64,000 nt of DNA. Origin: Ruegeria sp. HKCCA6707. Lineage in GTDB: Bacteria; Pseudomonadota; Alphaproteobacteria; Rhodobacterales; Rhodobacteraceae. Below the pieces are notes generated by a model that saw only the letters and a list, made by a program, of their open reading frames with translations, had not been told where the DNA came from and searched no databases. The stretch covers positions 558,001-622,000 of the forward strand of contig NZ_WQEG01000001.1 of the NCBI RefSeq assembly GCF_013033515.1, read 5' to 3'. Position numbers and translations under genes: made by a program. Positions 1 through 9,102 of the stretch are shown here, piece after piece; position 1 is the stretch's first letter; each line of letters begins with the position of its first letter.

Positions 1-1
1 G

Positions 2-1036
2 GCACGGCTGGAGGCGCAGCAAGTTTTGGGGCTGTGTGCTTTGGCCGAGCGGTTTGGCTATGGCACCATTGACCTGACCAACCGTGCAAACCTGCAACTG
101 CGCGGAGTTCAGGAGAAGGATCACCGGTCGCTATTGGTTGAATTGGCTGAGCTTGGCTTGCTGGACGCAGAACCCGGCATCGAGATGCGCCGCAACATGC
201 TGGTGACACCGCTTTATAAAGCGCATGACCGCACGGCGCGGCTGGCGCAAGAGTTGATTGACCGGTTGGGCGAGTTGCCTGCCCTGCCCGCCAAGTTCGG
301 TTTTGCTATCGACGCAGGCCCGCAGCGCTTGCTGGCATCGGATTCGGCAGATATCCGACTGGAAACCGGCACCGACGGTTTGATCCTCCGCGCGGACGGT
401 GCCGAAACCGGGAAGCCGGTTGATGAGAGTAATGCCATTGATCATCTGGTCGCGCTGGCGCGGTGGTTCTCAGAACACAGTAGCGATGAAGTGCGCCGCA
501 TGGCGCAGGTCGTCGCACGCCATGACCTGCCAGATATCTGGCAAGGCGTGCACCCCGCGCCCATTGGGAGGCCACTACAACCGGGCGAAAGCGCTCTGGG
601 ACCGCTCTATGGAGCCGCCTTTGGTCAATTGCCCGCCCGTGCGTTTAAGGAATTGATGGAGGCGAGCAGCGCCTCTGCCCTACGGGTCACACCTTGGCGG
701 TTGTTTCTGTTGGAAGGCGGGGCGGCGATACCCGCTCCGGGCTTTGTCACAGATGGCACTGATCCGATCCTGAGCACCGACGCCTGCCCCGGTGCACCGC
801 TCTGCCCGCAAGCGCAAGTGTCGACACGCGAGATCGCCCGCGCGCTGGCAACGCGCGTTCCCGGCAGCCTGCATGTATCGGGCTGCGCCAAGGGCTGCGC
901 CCGCAAAGCCCCCGCCGATATCACTTTGGTGGGACAGAACGGGCGTTTTGATCTTGTCAAACAGGGCCGCGCAGGGGATGAGCCCCTTCAACGCGGCCTG
1001 ACCGAAAAAACTCTGATGACCATGGACTTCACTTGA
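2..1036 (+). CDS. cobG: Precorrin-3B synthase CobG (5' end outside window)
   Basis: This is the O2-dependent enzyme that converts precorrin-3A to precorrin-3B ahead of ring contraction in the aerobic cobalamin pathway. The frame is open from base 2, so the N terminus lies left of the window and 344 residues are visible. An in-frame TTG at 26 is not a credible start, because the family signature continues through it. Visible are the ferredoxin-like half domain of the nitrite/sulfite reductase superfamily (TIDLTNRANLQLRG) and, near the C terminus, four cysteines in DACPGAPLC and SGCAKGCAR. These are expected for a siroheme-type iron-sulfur site. The stop TGA overlaps the cobH ATG by one base (TGATG). 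CobG marks the pathway as aerobic rather than the CbiG-type anaerobic route. The similar sulfite reductase CysI is unlikely given the cobH neighbour. Confidence 0.93.
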   Translation, partial: ARLEAQQVLGLCALAERFGYGTIDLTNRANLQLRGVQEKDHRSLLVELAELGLLDAEPGIEMRRNMLVTPLYKAHDRTARLAQELIDRLGELPALPAKFGFAIDAGPQRLLASDSADIRLETGTDGLILRADGAETGKPVDESNAIDHLVALARWFSEHSSDEVRRMAQVVARHDLPDIWQGVHPAPIGRPLQPGESALGPLYGAAFGQLPARAFKELMEASSASALRVTPWRLFLLEGGAAIPAPGFVTDGTDPILSTDACPGAPLCPQAQVSTREIARALATRVPGSLHVSGCAKGCARKAPADITLVGQNGRFDLVKQGRAGDEPLQRGLTEKTLMTMDFT

Positions 1037-1665
1037 TGCCCTATGAATACGAAACCGACGGCGCGGCGATCTATAAACAGAGCTTTGCCACCATCCGGTC
1101 CGAGGCCGATCTGGCGCGGTTTGACGCGGATGAAGAGCAGGTTGCTGTCCGTATGATCCACGCCGCCGGAATGGTCGGGCTAGAGGAGTTCGTGCATTTC
1201 TCGCCCGGTTTTGTGCCGACCGCCCGCACAGCCTTGGAAAACGGCGCGCCTATATTGTGTGACGCGCGCATGGTCAGCGAAGGCGTGACCCGCTTTCGCC
1301 TGCCCGCCGACAACGCGGTGATCTGTACGCTGCATGACGAGCGGGTGCGCCCATTGGCCGCTGAGATGCAAAACACCCGCTCTGCCGCGGCGCTGGAACT
1401 GTGGCGACCGCATCTGGAGGGCGCGTTGGTGGCCATAGGCAACGCGCCCACCGCGCTGTTTCATCTGTTGAACATATTGGAAGACCCGGACTGCCCACGC
1501 CCGGCGGCCATTATCGGCTGCCCCGTGGGGTTCGTGGGCGCGGTCGAATCCAAAGATGCGCTCTGGGCCGCTCAACCCGTACCCTCGTGCATCGTCAAAG
1601 GGCGCTTGGGCGGCAGCGCGATCACAGTGGCGGCCATCAACGCCATGGCGAGCCGCGCGGAATGA
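1036..1665 (+). CDS. cobH: Precorrin-8X methylmutase
   Basis: This enzyme moves the C-11 methyl group to C-12, turning precorrin-8X into hydrogenobyrinic acid. The protein has 209 residues, the normal size for CobH/CbiC. Typical features are AGMVGLEEFVHFSPG near residues 45-60, DARMV in the middle (pyrrole/methyl-shift pocket), and a C-terminal IIGCPVGFVGAVESK followed by LGGSAITVAAINA. I chose the ATG at 1036, inside the cobG stop (TGATG), over a TTG one codon upstream, because the overlapping ATG is the usual coupling arrangement. The stop overlaps the cobI ATG by 4 bp (ATGA). The assignment is secure. Confidence 0.96.
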   Translation: MPYEYETDGAAIYKQSFATIRSEADLARFDADEEQVAVRMIHAAGMVGLEEFVHFSPGFVPTARTALENGAPILCDARMVSEGVTRFRLPADNAVICTLHDERVRPLAAEMQNTRSAAALELWRPHLEGALVAIGNAPTALFHLLNILEDPDCPRPAAIIGCPVGFVGAVESKDALWAAQPVPSCIVKGRLGGSAITVAAINAMASRAE

Positions 1666-2390
1666 GCAGCGGCACCATATACGGTGTGGGACTTGGCCCG
1701 GGCGATCCCGACCTGATGAGCGTTCGAGCAGACCGATTGTTGCGCACCGCGCGCCATGTGGCTTTCTTCCGCAAACCCGGGCGCAGCGGTCAGGCCCGCA
1801 AGATCGTCGAAGGCGTGATCTCGACTGACGCGGTTGAATTTCCGATGGAATACCCGGTCACCACGGAAATCCCTCTGAGTGATCCGAGATACAATGCGTT
1901 GCTGTCCGAGTTCTATGAAGATTGCGCGCAGCACCTCAAGGCCTTGGCCGAACGCGGCGAGGATGTGGTGGTTCTGTGTGAAGGGGATCCGTTCTTCTAT
2001 GGATCTTTCATGCATCTTTACAATCGCTTACGAGAAACTGTTCAGGTCGAAGTGGTTCCTGCCATCACCGGCATGTCCGGCGCCTGGACGGCCACAGGGG
2101 ATCCAATCACCTGGGGGGATGATATTCTAACCGTGCTGGCCGCCACCCTGCCCGAAGAGGTTCTGGCCCAGCAGATGTCGCAGACCGACGCGTTGGTGGT
2201 GATGAAGATCGGGCGCAATATCGACAAGGTGGTCCGCGCGCTGAAAACCGCGGGAATGTATGAGCGCGCCTGGATCGTCGAATACGCGCAAATGCCAAAC
2301 CAGAGGGTTTGCAAACTGTCCGAGAATTGCCCGGATTTCACACCCTATTTCTCGATCATTCTGGTCCATGGTCAGGGTCGACGCCCATGA
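1662..2390 (+). CDS. cobI: Precorrin-2 C20-methyltransferase
   Basis: This SAM-dependent enzyme methylates C-20 of precorrin-2 to give precorrin-3A. The frame is open much further upstream, but the protein homologous to the family starts at the ATG at 1662, which overlaps the cobH stop as ATGA. That gives 242 residues, the normal length. The tetrapyrrole-methylase signature is clear: GVGLGPGDPDLMSVRA at the N terminus, a VVLCEGDPFFYGSFMHL loop near residue 105, and a PAITGMSGAWTATGDP segment typical of C20-methylases. It is translationally coupled on both sides (ATGA with cobH and cobJ). Confidence 0.95.
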   Translation: MSSGTIYGVGLGPGDPDLMSVRADRLLRTARHVAFFRKPGRSGQARKIVEGVISTDAVEFPMEYPVTTEIPLSDPRYNALLSEFYEDCAQHLKALAERGEDVVVLCEGDPFFYGSFMHLYNRLRETVQVEVVPAITGMSGAWTATGDPITWGDDILTVLAATLPEEVLAQQMSQTDALVVMKIGRNIDKVVRALKTAGMYERAWIVEYAQMPNQRVCKLSENCPDFTPYFSIILVHGQGRRP

Positions 2391-3151
2391 GCGGATGGGT
2401 CAAGATCGCAGGTCTCGGGCCGGGCAGTGAAGCACTTGTTACGCCCGAGGTAACTGCCGCGCTGGCTGAGGCGACGGACATTGTCGGATATGTCCCTTAT
2501 GTCGCCCGCATAGCTGAACGCCCGGGGCTGACCCTGCACGCCAGCGACAACAGGGTTGAGATCGACCGCTCGCAGCGCGCGTTGCAGATGGCAGCAAAGG
2601 GCAAACGGGTTGTCGTCGTCTCCTCCGGTGATCCCGGTGTCTTCGCGATGGCGGCAGCTGTGTTCGAAGCGGTTGAGAATGGCCCGAAAGCCTGGCGCGG
2701 CCTACAGATCGACGTGCTGCCGGGAATTACTGCGATGCTGGCGGCTGCGGCACGTGCGGGCGCGCCTTTGGGGCATGATTTCTGCGCCATCAACCTCAGC
2801 GACAACCTCAAACCCTGGGCACTGATCGAAAAACGCCTGCGCCTTGCGATCGAGGCTGATTTCGCGATGGCCTTCTACAATCCCCGCTCGAAGTCTCGCC
2901 CAGAAGGCTTTGAGAAAACACTGAAAATCCTGCGCGAAACCTGCGAGCCGGACCGGTTGATCCTGTTTGCCCGCGCGGTATCGCGCGCGGACGAAGCGAT
3001 CCGGGTGTCAACCCTGGCCGAAGCCACGGCGGACATGGCGGATATGCAGACGGTGGTGATTGTCGGCTCGTCCCGAACACGCTTGATTGAGCGTGCTGGA
3101 TCCCCGATTGTCTACACTCCGCGCTTTACCCCTGATAAGGGTCAGGAATGA
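2387..3151 (+). CDS. cobJ: Precorrin-3B C17-methyltransferase (ring contraction)
   Basis: CobJ methylates C-17 of precorrin-3B and drives ring contraction to precorrin-4. The start is the ATG at 2387, overlapping the cobI stop (ATGA), giving 254 residues. Diagnostic segments are AGLGPGSEALVTPE, VVSSGDPGVFAMAAAVFEA, LPGITAMLAAAARAGAPLGHDFCAINLSD and AFYNPRSKSR, the last two being characteristic of CobJ/CbiH. The gene's last 10 bp overlap the 3' end of cobK, which lies on the other strand, so the two transcripts converge. Confidence 0.96.
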   Translation: MSGWVKIAGLGPGSEALVTPEVTAALAEATDIVGYVPYVARIAERPGLTLHASDNRVEIDRSQRALQMAAKGKRVVVVSSGDPGVFAMAAAVFEAVENGPKAWRGLQIDVLPGITAMLAAAARAGAPLGHDFCAINLSDNLKPWALIEKRLRLAIEADFAMAFYNPRSKSRPEGFEKTLKILRETCEPDRLILFARAVSRADEAIRVSTLAEATADMADMQTVVIVGSSRTRLIERAGSPIVYTPRFTPDKGQE

Positions 3152-3888
3152 GCCAGCCAGTCCAGAACCTGCGAGACATGCGACAGCTCGACCCGCTGCG
3201 GCAGGCTTTGGCGGTCGATCATCAGTACAGGCAGGCCCAAGGACCGCGCAGCATCCAGCTTGGCCCGCGCCCCCGTGCCCCCGGCGTTTTTCGAAACAAC
3301 AAGCTGCGTCCCATGGTGCTGCATCAGCGCGCGATCACTTTCTTCGGTAAAGGGACCGCGCGCCACAACCACGTCGGCCTGAGGCAATGGCACGCCGTCA
3401 GGCTCATCGACCAGCCGCAGCAGATAATGGTGCTGGGGCTGCGCGGCAAAAACCTCAAGATGCAAGCGACCCGTGGCCAGAAACACCCGGCGCGGCGCGC
3501 CTGCCAAGGCGGCCACAGCAGCCGGGACATCCGCAACATGCTGCCACGTATCACCGGGCCCGGCGACCCATGGCGGGCGGGTCAGCGCTGCCAAGGGGAT
3601 TTGGGTTGCAGTGCAAGCCTCGATGGCGTTCCGGCTCATCTGGGCGGCAAAGGGATGGGTGGCATCCACCACATGAGTGATAGTGTTCTCGCGCAGATAA
3701 TGGATCAACCCTTCGACGCCGCCAAACCCTCCGACGCGGGTCGGCAGCGGCTGCGGGCGGGGCGTATCCACGCGTCCGGCATAGGAATAAGTCGCTGCAA
3801 CACCCTGTTCGGACAAGGTTTTGGCCAAAGCGTTGGCCTCGGTCGTACCACCCAGGATCAACAGATTTGGGATCAGGGGGGTAGACAT
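3142..3888 (-). CDS. cobK: Precorrin-6A reductase
   Basis: CobK reduces precorrin-6A to precorrin-6B with NADPH. The 248-residue protein begins with the nucleotide-binding LLILGGTTEANALAKTL and has the family segments VDATHPFAAQMSRNA near residue 100, FLATGRLHLEVF, and VVARGPFTEESDRALM followed by LVVSKNAGGTGARAKLDAA near the C terminus. It is the only cob gene here on the minus strand. Its 3' end overlaps cobJ by 10 bp, and its ATG (3888-3886) shares two base pairs with the cobL ATG in a single CATG. Promoter and ribosome-binding sequences for cobK therefore lie inside the cobL coding region, and the cobL ribosome-binding site lies inside cobK. Long frames opposite it are shadows. Confidence 0.95.
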   Translation of the reverse strand: MSTPLIPNLLILGGTTEANALAKTLSEQGVAATYSYAGRVDTPRPQPLPTRVGGFGGVEGLIHYLRENTITHVVDATHPFAAQMSRNAIEACTATQIPLAALTRPPWVAGPGDTWQHVADVPAAVAALAGAPRRVFLATGRLHLEVFAAQPQHHYLLRLVDEPDGVPLPQADVVVARGPFTEESDRALMQHHGTQLVVSKNAGGTGARAKLDAARSLGLPVLMIDRQSLPQRVELSHVSQVLDWLAHS

Positions 3889-5086
3889 GACTGACGCTCC
3901 GTGGCTGACCGTTTTGGGGTTGGGCGAAGACGGGATTGATGGCCTGTCGCCCGCAAGCCGTCAAGTGCTGGACCGGGCCGAGATCATCATGGGCCCGCCA
4001 CGTCATCTGTCATTGCTGCCCGAAAGCAGCGCCGAGCGGGTCACCTGGCCCGTGCCCTTCGCCGAAGGGTTGCCCTTGTTGCAACAATATCGCGGACAGC
4101 CCACCGTGGTTCTGGCCTCGGGCGATCCGTTCTGGTTTGGCGCAGGATCGGTTATCGCGCGCAGTTTTGAGGCCGGAGAGTGGACCGCCCTGCCCGGCCA
4201 ATCAACCTTTTCGCTGGCCGCAGCGCGTTTGGGGTGGCCTCTGGAAGCCACGCAAACCTTCGGCCTGCACGCGGCGCCTCTGACACGGTTGCGCCCGCAC
4301 CTGTCCCCGGGGCTGCGCGCCATCATCTTGCTCCGCAATGGCGCGGCGGTCGCTGAACTGGCGCGGTATCTGACCGAAACAGGATTTGCCGACACACAGT
4401 TGCACGTGATGGAAGCCTTGGGCGGCCCGCGTGAACGGGCGCATTCCGTTTCGCTGACCGAAGCGTTGCTGGGCACCTTCGACCACCCGGTCTGCGTCGG
4501 TCTTGAGGTTGCCGGACAAGGCCGCGCCTTGCCCAAAGCCACCGGCAGACCGGATGAGATCTTCGAAAACGACGGCCAGATCACCAAACGTCCCATCCGG
4601 GCTTTGACTCTGTCGGCTCTGGCCCCGCAGCGCGGTGAGCATCTATGGGATATCGGTGGTGGTACCGGTTCGATCAGCATTGAATGGCTGATGTGTGATC
4701 CGTCTTTGACCGCCACCACTATCGAGCCGCGAGAAGATCGCGCCGAGCGAATCCGTCGCAACGCCGACATGTTAGGGCAGGATCGGCTGAGCGTAGTGCA
4801 TGGCACTGCGCCCGAAGCCTTGTCGGGTTTACCCTTGCCGGATGTGGTCTTTATCGGTGGCGGCCTTAGCGCCGAGTTGCTGGGCTGGTTACGCGATACC
4901 TTGCCGAAAGGCACGCGACTGGTGGCCAATGCCGTGACGTTGGAAAGCGAAGCGCTGCTGGCGCAGTGGCAGGCGGATATAGGCGGAGAGCTGTTGCGCA
5001 TCGAGCTTGCGCACTCCGCCCCACTGGGACCACGTCGAAGCTGGAAATCGGCCTATCCGGTCGTGCAATGGAGCGTCACGCTATGA
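3887..5086 (+). CDS. cobL: Precorrin-6B C5,15-methyltransferase / decarboxylase
   Basis: This bifunctional enzyme methylates C-5 and C-15 and decarboxylates the C-12 acetate, producing precorrin-8X. The 399 residues fuse a CbiE-like tetrapyrrole methylase (N terminus LTVLGLGEDGIDGLSPASRQ, and VVLASGDPFWFGAG near residue 80) to a CbiT-like Rossmann methyltransferase (LWDIGGGTGSISIEWLM near 250, and VVFIGGGLSAELLGWL near 320). The start is the ATG at 3887, preceded by a G-rich ribosome-binding stretch (AGGGGGG) inside the 5' end of cobK. The stop overlaps the next gene by 4 bp (ATGA). Confidence 0.95.
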   Translation: MTDAPWLTVLGLGEDGIDGLSPASRQVLDRAEIIMGPPRHLSLLPESSAERVTWPVPFAEGLPLLQQYRGQPTVVLASGDPFWFGAGSVIARSFEAGEWTALPGQSTFSLAAARLGWPLEATQTFGLHAAPLTRLRPHLSPGLRAIILLRNGAAVAELARYLTETGFADTQLHVMEALGGPRERAHSVSLTEALLGTFDHPVCVGLEVAGQGRALPKATGRPDEIFENDGQITKRPIRALTLSALAPQRGEHLWDIGGGTGSISIEWLMCDPSLTATTIEPREDRAERIRRNADMLGQDRLSVVHGTAPEALSGLPLPDVVFIGGGLSAELLGWLRDTLPKGTRLVANAVTLESEALLAQWQADIGGELLRIELAHSAPLGPRRSWKSAYPVVQWSVTL

Positions 5087-5451
5087 TCGTGGCTGGCCTT
5101 GGGTTTTCATCGGGTGCTACAATCGACAGCCTGCGCGCGGCCTATGGCGCGGCGACGGATGGGCATGGCGTGACGGCGCTTGCGACGGTCACGGACAAGA
5201 ACGGCCATCCGGCGCTTGCCGCTTTTGCAGACAGCCTTGCATTGCCGCTGCACCTGATCGAAAAGCATGATCTGGCGCAGCAGTGGACGCTTACAAGCTC
5301 GAACCATAGTCGGGCCGCATACGGAACCGGCAGCGTGGCAGAGGCATCCGCACTTGCCGCTGCAGGAGCGGGCGCGCGGCTGCTTGGCCCCAGACAAATT
5401 TCAGACGACCGGCTGGCCACTTGCGCCATTGCCATCGGAGGACAGACATGA
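5083..5451 (+). CDS. cobE: CobE / CbiG C-terminal-like cobalamin biosynthesis protein
   Basis: A 122-residue protein of the CobE/CbiG-C family. CobE is needed for aerobic cobalamin synthesis, but its exact role is unsettled; related CbiG opens the delta-lactone in the anaerobic path. Typical features are [19 protein letters not shown] at the N terminus, a [14 protein letters not shown] segment, and a [15 protein letters not shown] motif in the second half. The ATG at 5083 lies in the cobL stop (ATGA), so the longer in-frame extension upstream is rejected. The stop overlaps the cobM ATG in the same way. Its position between cobL and cobM supports the call. Confidence 0.88.
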   Translation: MIVAGLGFSSGATIDSLRAAYGAATDGHGVTALATVTDKNGHPALAAFADSLALPLHLIEKHDLAQQWTLTSSNHSRAAYGTGSVAEASALAAAGAGARLLGPRQISDDRLATCAIAIGGQT

Positions 5452-6242
5452 CCGTTCATTTCATCGGTGCCGGACCGGGTGCCGCCGACCTGCTGACCTT
5501 GCGCGGGCGCGATATCATCGCGTCTTGTCCGGTCTGCCTTTATGCCGGGTCGCTGGTGCCGGAAGAAATCCTCAGCCACTGCCCGGACGGTGCCCGGATC
5601 GTAAACACTGCGCCGATGGATCTGGATCAGATCATGGCCGAGATCGACACCGCGCATCAGGCCGATCAGGACGTGGCGCGCCTGCATTCGGGCGATCTGT
5701 CGGTCTGGTCGGCGATGGGAGAACAGATCCGGCGCCTCAAGGACATGGGCATCCCGGTGAGCGTGACCCCCGGTGTGCCGTCATTTGCCGCCGCGGCTGC
5801 GGCGCTGGGTACGGAACTGACACTGCCGGGGCTGGCACAATCGGTGGTGCTAACGCGCACACCGGGGCGCGCGTCATCCATGCCCGAGGGCGAAACGCTT
5901 GCGAATTTTGCCCGCACCGGGGCAACTCTGGCCATTCACCTGTCAATCGGAAATCTGGACGCGGTGATGGCCGATCTGAGCCCGACCTATGGCGAGGATT
6001 GTCCGGTGGCCGTGGTTTACCGCGCCAGTTGGCCCGATGAGCGGATTATCCGGGCGACGCTGGCCACTTTGAAAGATGCTTTGGATGACGGCATCTCGCG
6101 CACGGCACTGATTCTGGTGGGCCCGGCTTTGGCGGGGGAAGGGTTCGACGAAAGCTGCTTGTATTCAAAGGATTATGACCGAAGATATCGCCCGCAAAGT
6201 GCGGACAGCCCGTGGTCGAGCTGGAGCCCCGAGAATGAGTGA
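5448..6242 (+). CDS. cobM: Precorrin-4 C11-methyltransferase
   Basis: This enzyme methylates C-11 of precorrin-4 to precorrin-5. The start is the ATG at 5448 (ATGA with cobE), giving 264 residues. Family signatures are [20 protein letters not shown], the CobM/CbiF segment [17 protein letters not shown] near residue 30, [18 protein letters not shown] near residue 80, and [20 protein letters not shown]. The C terminus has the expected LILVGPAL followed by [14 protein letters not shown]. It overlaps cobB by 8 bp in a different frame. Confidence 0.96.
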   Translation: MTVHFIGAGPGAADLLTLRGRDIIASCPVCLYAGSLVPEEILSHCPDGARIVNTAPMDLDQIMAEIDTAHQADQDVARLHSGDLSVWSAMGEQIRRLKDMGIPVSVTPGVPSFAAAAAALGTELTLPGLAQSVVLTRTPGRASSMPEGETLANFARTGATLAIHLSIGNLDAVMADLSPTYGEDCPVAVVYRASWPDERIIRATLATLKDALDDGISRTALILVGPALAGEGFDESCLYSKDYDRRYRPQSADSPWSSWSPENE

Positions 6243-7563
6243 GCCAATAACGAACCCCCCTGGCCTTTTGATCTCGGCCCCGTCCTCGGGCACCGGCAAA
6301 ACCACCGTGATGCTGGGCCTGCTGCGCGCGTTGGCCGAGGATGGGCTGACCGTGCAGCCCTTCAAAAGCGGACCGGATTACATCGATCCGGCCTTTCACC
6401 GCGCGGCGGCGGGGCGGGCCTCGTTCAATCTGGACAGCTGGGCTATGAGTGACGGGCTACTGAGTGCAATCTCGGCCCAGTCTGAGGGCGCGGATATTGT
6501 GGTCGCCGAAGGCTCGATGGGATTGTTTGACGGTGTGGCCAAACCCGGTGAGCTGGGGCACGGTTCAAGCGCTGAGACGGCGCTGCGCATGGGCTGGCCG
6601 GTGGTGCTGGTGCTGGATGTGGGCGGTCAAGCGCAATCGGCGGCTGCAACGGGTTTGGGGTTTAAGATGTACAACCCCGATCTGCCGTTTGCCGGCGTGA
6701 TCCTGAACCGCTGCGCCAGCCCGCGCCATGAACGGCTGACGCGACTGGGCATGGAGCGCGCGGGCCTGCCGGTGCTGGGCGTCCTGCCACGGCGCGGAGA
6801 TTTGACGCTGCCCGAACGGCATCTGGGTCTGATTCAAGCGGTTGAGCACCCTGATCTGGAAAGCGCAATTGTGGGCTATGCGGCGTTCCTGCGTGAGCAT
6901 GTGGACCTGGAGGCGATCAAACGGGCGGCTTCCTCAGGCCCTGTTGGGCCATCGTCAGCCGCGCTGCCGCCGCCTCCGGCACAGCGCATCGCTTTGGCTC
7001 GGGATGCTGCGTTTTCGTTTACATATCCACATTTGCTGGAAGGATGGCGCGCGGCAGGGGCCGAGATTATGCCCTTCTCGCCGCTGGCGGACGAAGCGCC
7101 CGCAGATGACGCTGATCTGGTCTGGTTGCCGGGTGGCTACCCGGAACTGCACGCAGGCACTTTGGCCGCCGCGCAAAACTTTCAAAACGGGCTGCGCAAA
7201 CACGCAGAAACCAAACCCGTGCATGGGGAATGCGGAGGCTATATGGCTCTGGGTCAGGCGCTGATCGACAAGGAGGGCGTGCAGCATCAGATGACGGGCC
7301 TGTTGGGATTGGTGACGTCGTACCAGAAACGCAAGTTCAACCTGGGGTACCGGCGTGCTGAATTGCTGGCCACGATGCCCGGCCTCGCCGTCGGCTCGGC
7401 GCTGCGCGGGCATGAGTTTCACTATTCCTCAATCGTCGAGCAACCCGATGCGCCTCTGGCCCGGGTTTTTGACGCCGAGGGTGCGGAAGGGCCACAAACC
7501 GGGTCGGTGCGTGGCCCTGTCACCGGCACGTTCTTTCACCTGATCGCCGAGGCCCTTTCATGA
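6235..7563 (+). CDS. cobB: Hydrogenobyrinic acid a,c-diamide synthase
   Basis: This ATP- and glutamine-dependent enzyme amidates the a and c carboxyls of hydrogenobyrinic acid. The 442-residue protein has an N-terminal dethiobiotin-synthetase-like ATPase domain with P-loop [13 protein letters not shown] (about residues 15-27), [13 protein letters not shown], and [13 protein letters not shown]-terminal class I glutamine amidotransferase domain follows, with [12 protein letters not shown] and nucleophile Cys in [15 protein letters not shown] (about residue 340). The start ATG at 6235 lies 8 bp inside cobM. With this gene the window covers the pathway up to the substrate of cobalt chelation. CobN/S/T are not in view. 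Confidence 0.96.
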   Translation: MSEPITNPPGLLISAPSSGTGKTTVMLGLLRALAEDGLTVQPFKSGPDYIDPAFHRAAAGRASFNLDSWAMSDGLLSAISAQSEGADIVVAEGSMGLFDGVAKPGELGHGSSAETALRMGWPVVLVLDVGGQAQSAAATGLGFKMYNPDLPFAGVILNRCASPRHERLTRLGMERAGLPVLGVLPRRGDLTLPERHLGLIQAVEHPDLESAIVGYAAFLREHVDLEAIKRAASSGPVGPSSAALPPPPAQRIALARDAAFSFTYPHLLEGWRAAGAEIMPFSPLADEAPADDADLVWLPGGYPELHAGTLAAAQNFQNGLRKHAETKPVHGECGGYMALGQALIDKEGVQHQMTGLLGLVTSYQKRKFNLGYRRAELLATMPGLAVGSALRGHEFHYSSIVEQPDAPLARVFDAEGAEGPQTGSVRGPVTGTFFHLIAEALS

Positions 7564-8288
7564 GCGGGTTTGTTTCCTTCGTCGGATCGGGCCCCGGAGA
7601 CCCAGAGCTGTTGACATTGAAAGCGGTGGACCGGCTGCAAAAGGCGGATGCGGTTCTGTTCGATGATCTGAGCAGCGGACCGATCCTGAGCCATGCGCGT
7701 GCCGATGCCGATCTGGTGGGTGTGGGCAAGCGCGCCGGGCGCCCCTCGCCCAAGCAGGACCATGTGAGCCGGTTGCTGGTGGACTACGCCAAGGCCGGGC
7801 AGCAAGTTGTTCGCCTGAAATCGGGCGATGGCGGCATGTTTGGCCGGTTGGAGGAAGAGTTGGTGGCGCTGCGGGCCGCCGGGATCGACTATGAGATCAT
7901 CCCAGGTGTCCCGTCCGCCGTGGCTGCGGCTGCCACAGCCGGCATTCCCCTGACCCGCCGCCTGACCGCGCGGCGCGTGCAATTTGTAACGGGCCATGAC
8001 GTGAGCGGCGCATTGCCCGATGACCTGAACCTGGCCGCGCTGGCCGACCCTTTGGCGACAACCGTTGTGTTCATGGGCAAACGCACATTCCCCATGCTGG
8101 TCGAAGCGCTGCATCGCAACGGCCTGCCACTGGACACACCCGCGCTTTTGGCAGAGTCGGTCTCGACCCCCGATCAGACCTTGCAGCGGGCAACGATTGG
8201 GGAACTGGCCGAGCAGTTGAAATCCGAGGTTGGCAAAGCACCGGCATTGATCCTCTATGGGCCTTTGGCTGCGTTTGACGATGATTGA
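7560..8288 (+). CDS. cobA: Uroporphyrinogen-III C-methyltransferase (SUMT)
   Basis: CobA methylates uroporphyrinogen III at C-2 and C-7 to precorrin-2, the entry step to B12 (also to siroheme). The 242-residue single-domain protein lacks the CysG-type dehydrogenase/ferrochelatase half, so it is the CobA form. Diagnostic motifs are FVGSGPGDPELLTLKAV, VGKRAGRPSPKQ near residue 55, VVRLKSGDGGMFGRLEEE near residue 85, and IPGVPSAVAAAATAGIPLT. The start overlaps the cobB stop (ATGA). Lying inside the cob run suggests dedication to B12. Confidence 0.94.
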   Translation: MSGFVSFVGSGPGDPELLTLKAVDRLQKADAVLFDDLSSGPILSHARADADLVGVGKRAGRPSPKQDHVSRLLVDYAKAGQQVVRLKSGDGGMFGRLEEELVALRAAGIDYEIIPGVPSAVAAAATAGIPLTRRLTARRVQFVTGHDVSGALPDDLNLAALADPLATTVVFMGKRTFPMLVEALHRNGLPLDTPALLAESVSTPDQTLQRATIGELAEQLKSEVGKAPALILYGPLAAFDDD

Positions 8289-9024
8289 GCTGAGCCTGAT
8301 CGGTATAGGAACCGGCAATCCCGATCACGTCACGCTGCAGGGCGTTCAGGCGATCCGCGCAGCCGAGGTGATCCTGATTCCGCGCAAGGGTGTGGACAAA
8401 GCGGATCTGGCCGGGCTGCGCGAAGACATCATCGCTCAGGTGACTGACACAGCGCCCAATCTAGTCTATTTCGATATCCCGAAACGCCGGAGCGATGACG
8501 GATACCTGCGCGGCGTTGATGAATGGCATGATGCGATCGCTCTGCGCTGGCAAGAGGCGATGGACGCGCATCCCGGTGCTGAGCGTATCGCCCTGCTGAT
8601 CTGGGGCGATCCGTCGCTCTATGACAGTTCACTGCGGATTGCCGCGCGTCTGAAGCACAACCCGAAGATCAAGGTTATTCCCGGCATCACTGCGTTGCAG
8701 GCTTTGACAGCAGCCCATGCAATTCCAATCAACGATCTGGGCGCGCCTTATGTGGTGACCACCGGGCGCCGGCTTCGCGACGAAGGCTGGCCCAAATCGG
8801 CCTCGAAAGTTGCCGTCATGCTGGACGGGGAGTGTTCTTTTCGAAACCTTGATATGGAGCGATACGAGATCTGGTGGGGCGCCTATGTTGGCATGAAAGA
8901 AGAGTTGCTGATCAAGGGCCCTCTGGACCGGGTTGCCGAAGAGATCCTGACGACCCGCGCGAAAGCGCGCGCAGATCATGGCTGGATCATGGATATCTAT
9001 CTGCTGAAACAGCGCGACGGCTAA
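8281..9024 (+). CDS. cobF: Precorrin-6A synthase (deacetylating)
   Basis: CobF methylates C-1 and releases acetate, converting precorrin-5 to precorrin-6A. It is specific to the aerobic pathway. The protein has 247 residues from the ATG at 8281, which lies 8 bp inside cobA. Signatures are LIGIGTGNPDHVTLQGVQAI, VILIPRKGVDKADL, a YFDIPKRR segment near residue 60, LLIWGDPSLYDSSLRIA near residue 105, and VIPGITALQALTAAH. It is the last gene of the coupled cob run. A 78-bp gap follows with only a weak CACAC/GTGTG hairpin at 9031-9046, so I do not call a firm terminator. Confidence 0.95.
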   Translation: MIELSLIGIGTGNPDHVTLQGVQAIRAAEVILIPRKGVDKADLAGLREDIIAQVTDTAPNLVYFDIPKRRSDDGYLRGVDEWHDAIALRWQEAMDAHPGAERIALLIWGDPSLYDSSLRIAARLKHNPKIKVIPGITALQALTAAHAIPINDLGAPYVVTTGRRLRDEGWPKSASKVAVMLDGECSFRNLDMERYEIWWGAYVGMKEELLIKGPLDRVAEEILTTRAKARADHGWIMDIYLLKQRDG

Positions 9025-9102
9025 ACGGACCACACGGCTTTGTGTGTGCATGAAACCTGCATTTCTGGCACATAGGCTGCGTTGAGAGACCGGAGACATG
9101 CC

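Noticed and set aside
1401-1661. N-terminal extension of cobI into cobH
   Set aside because: The extra residues are an out-of-frame reading of cobH; the family start is the ATG at 1662.
3148-3894. 248-residue plus-strand frame opposite cobK
   Set aside because: It mirrors cobK almost exactly, and the cobK protein carries all family motifs.
9025-9102. Terminator after cobF
   Set aside because: Only a 5-bp CACAC/GTGTG stem with no T-run; too weak.
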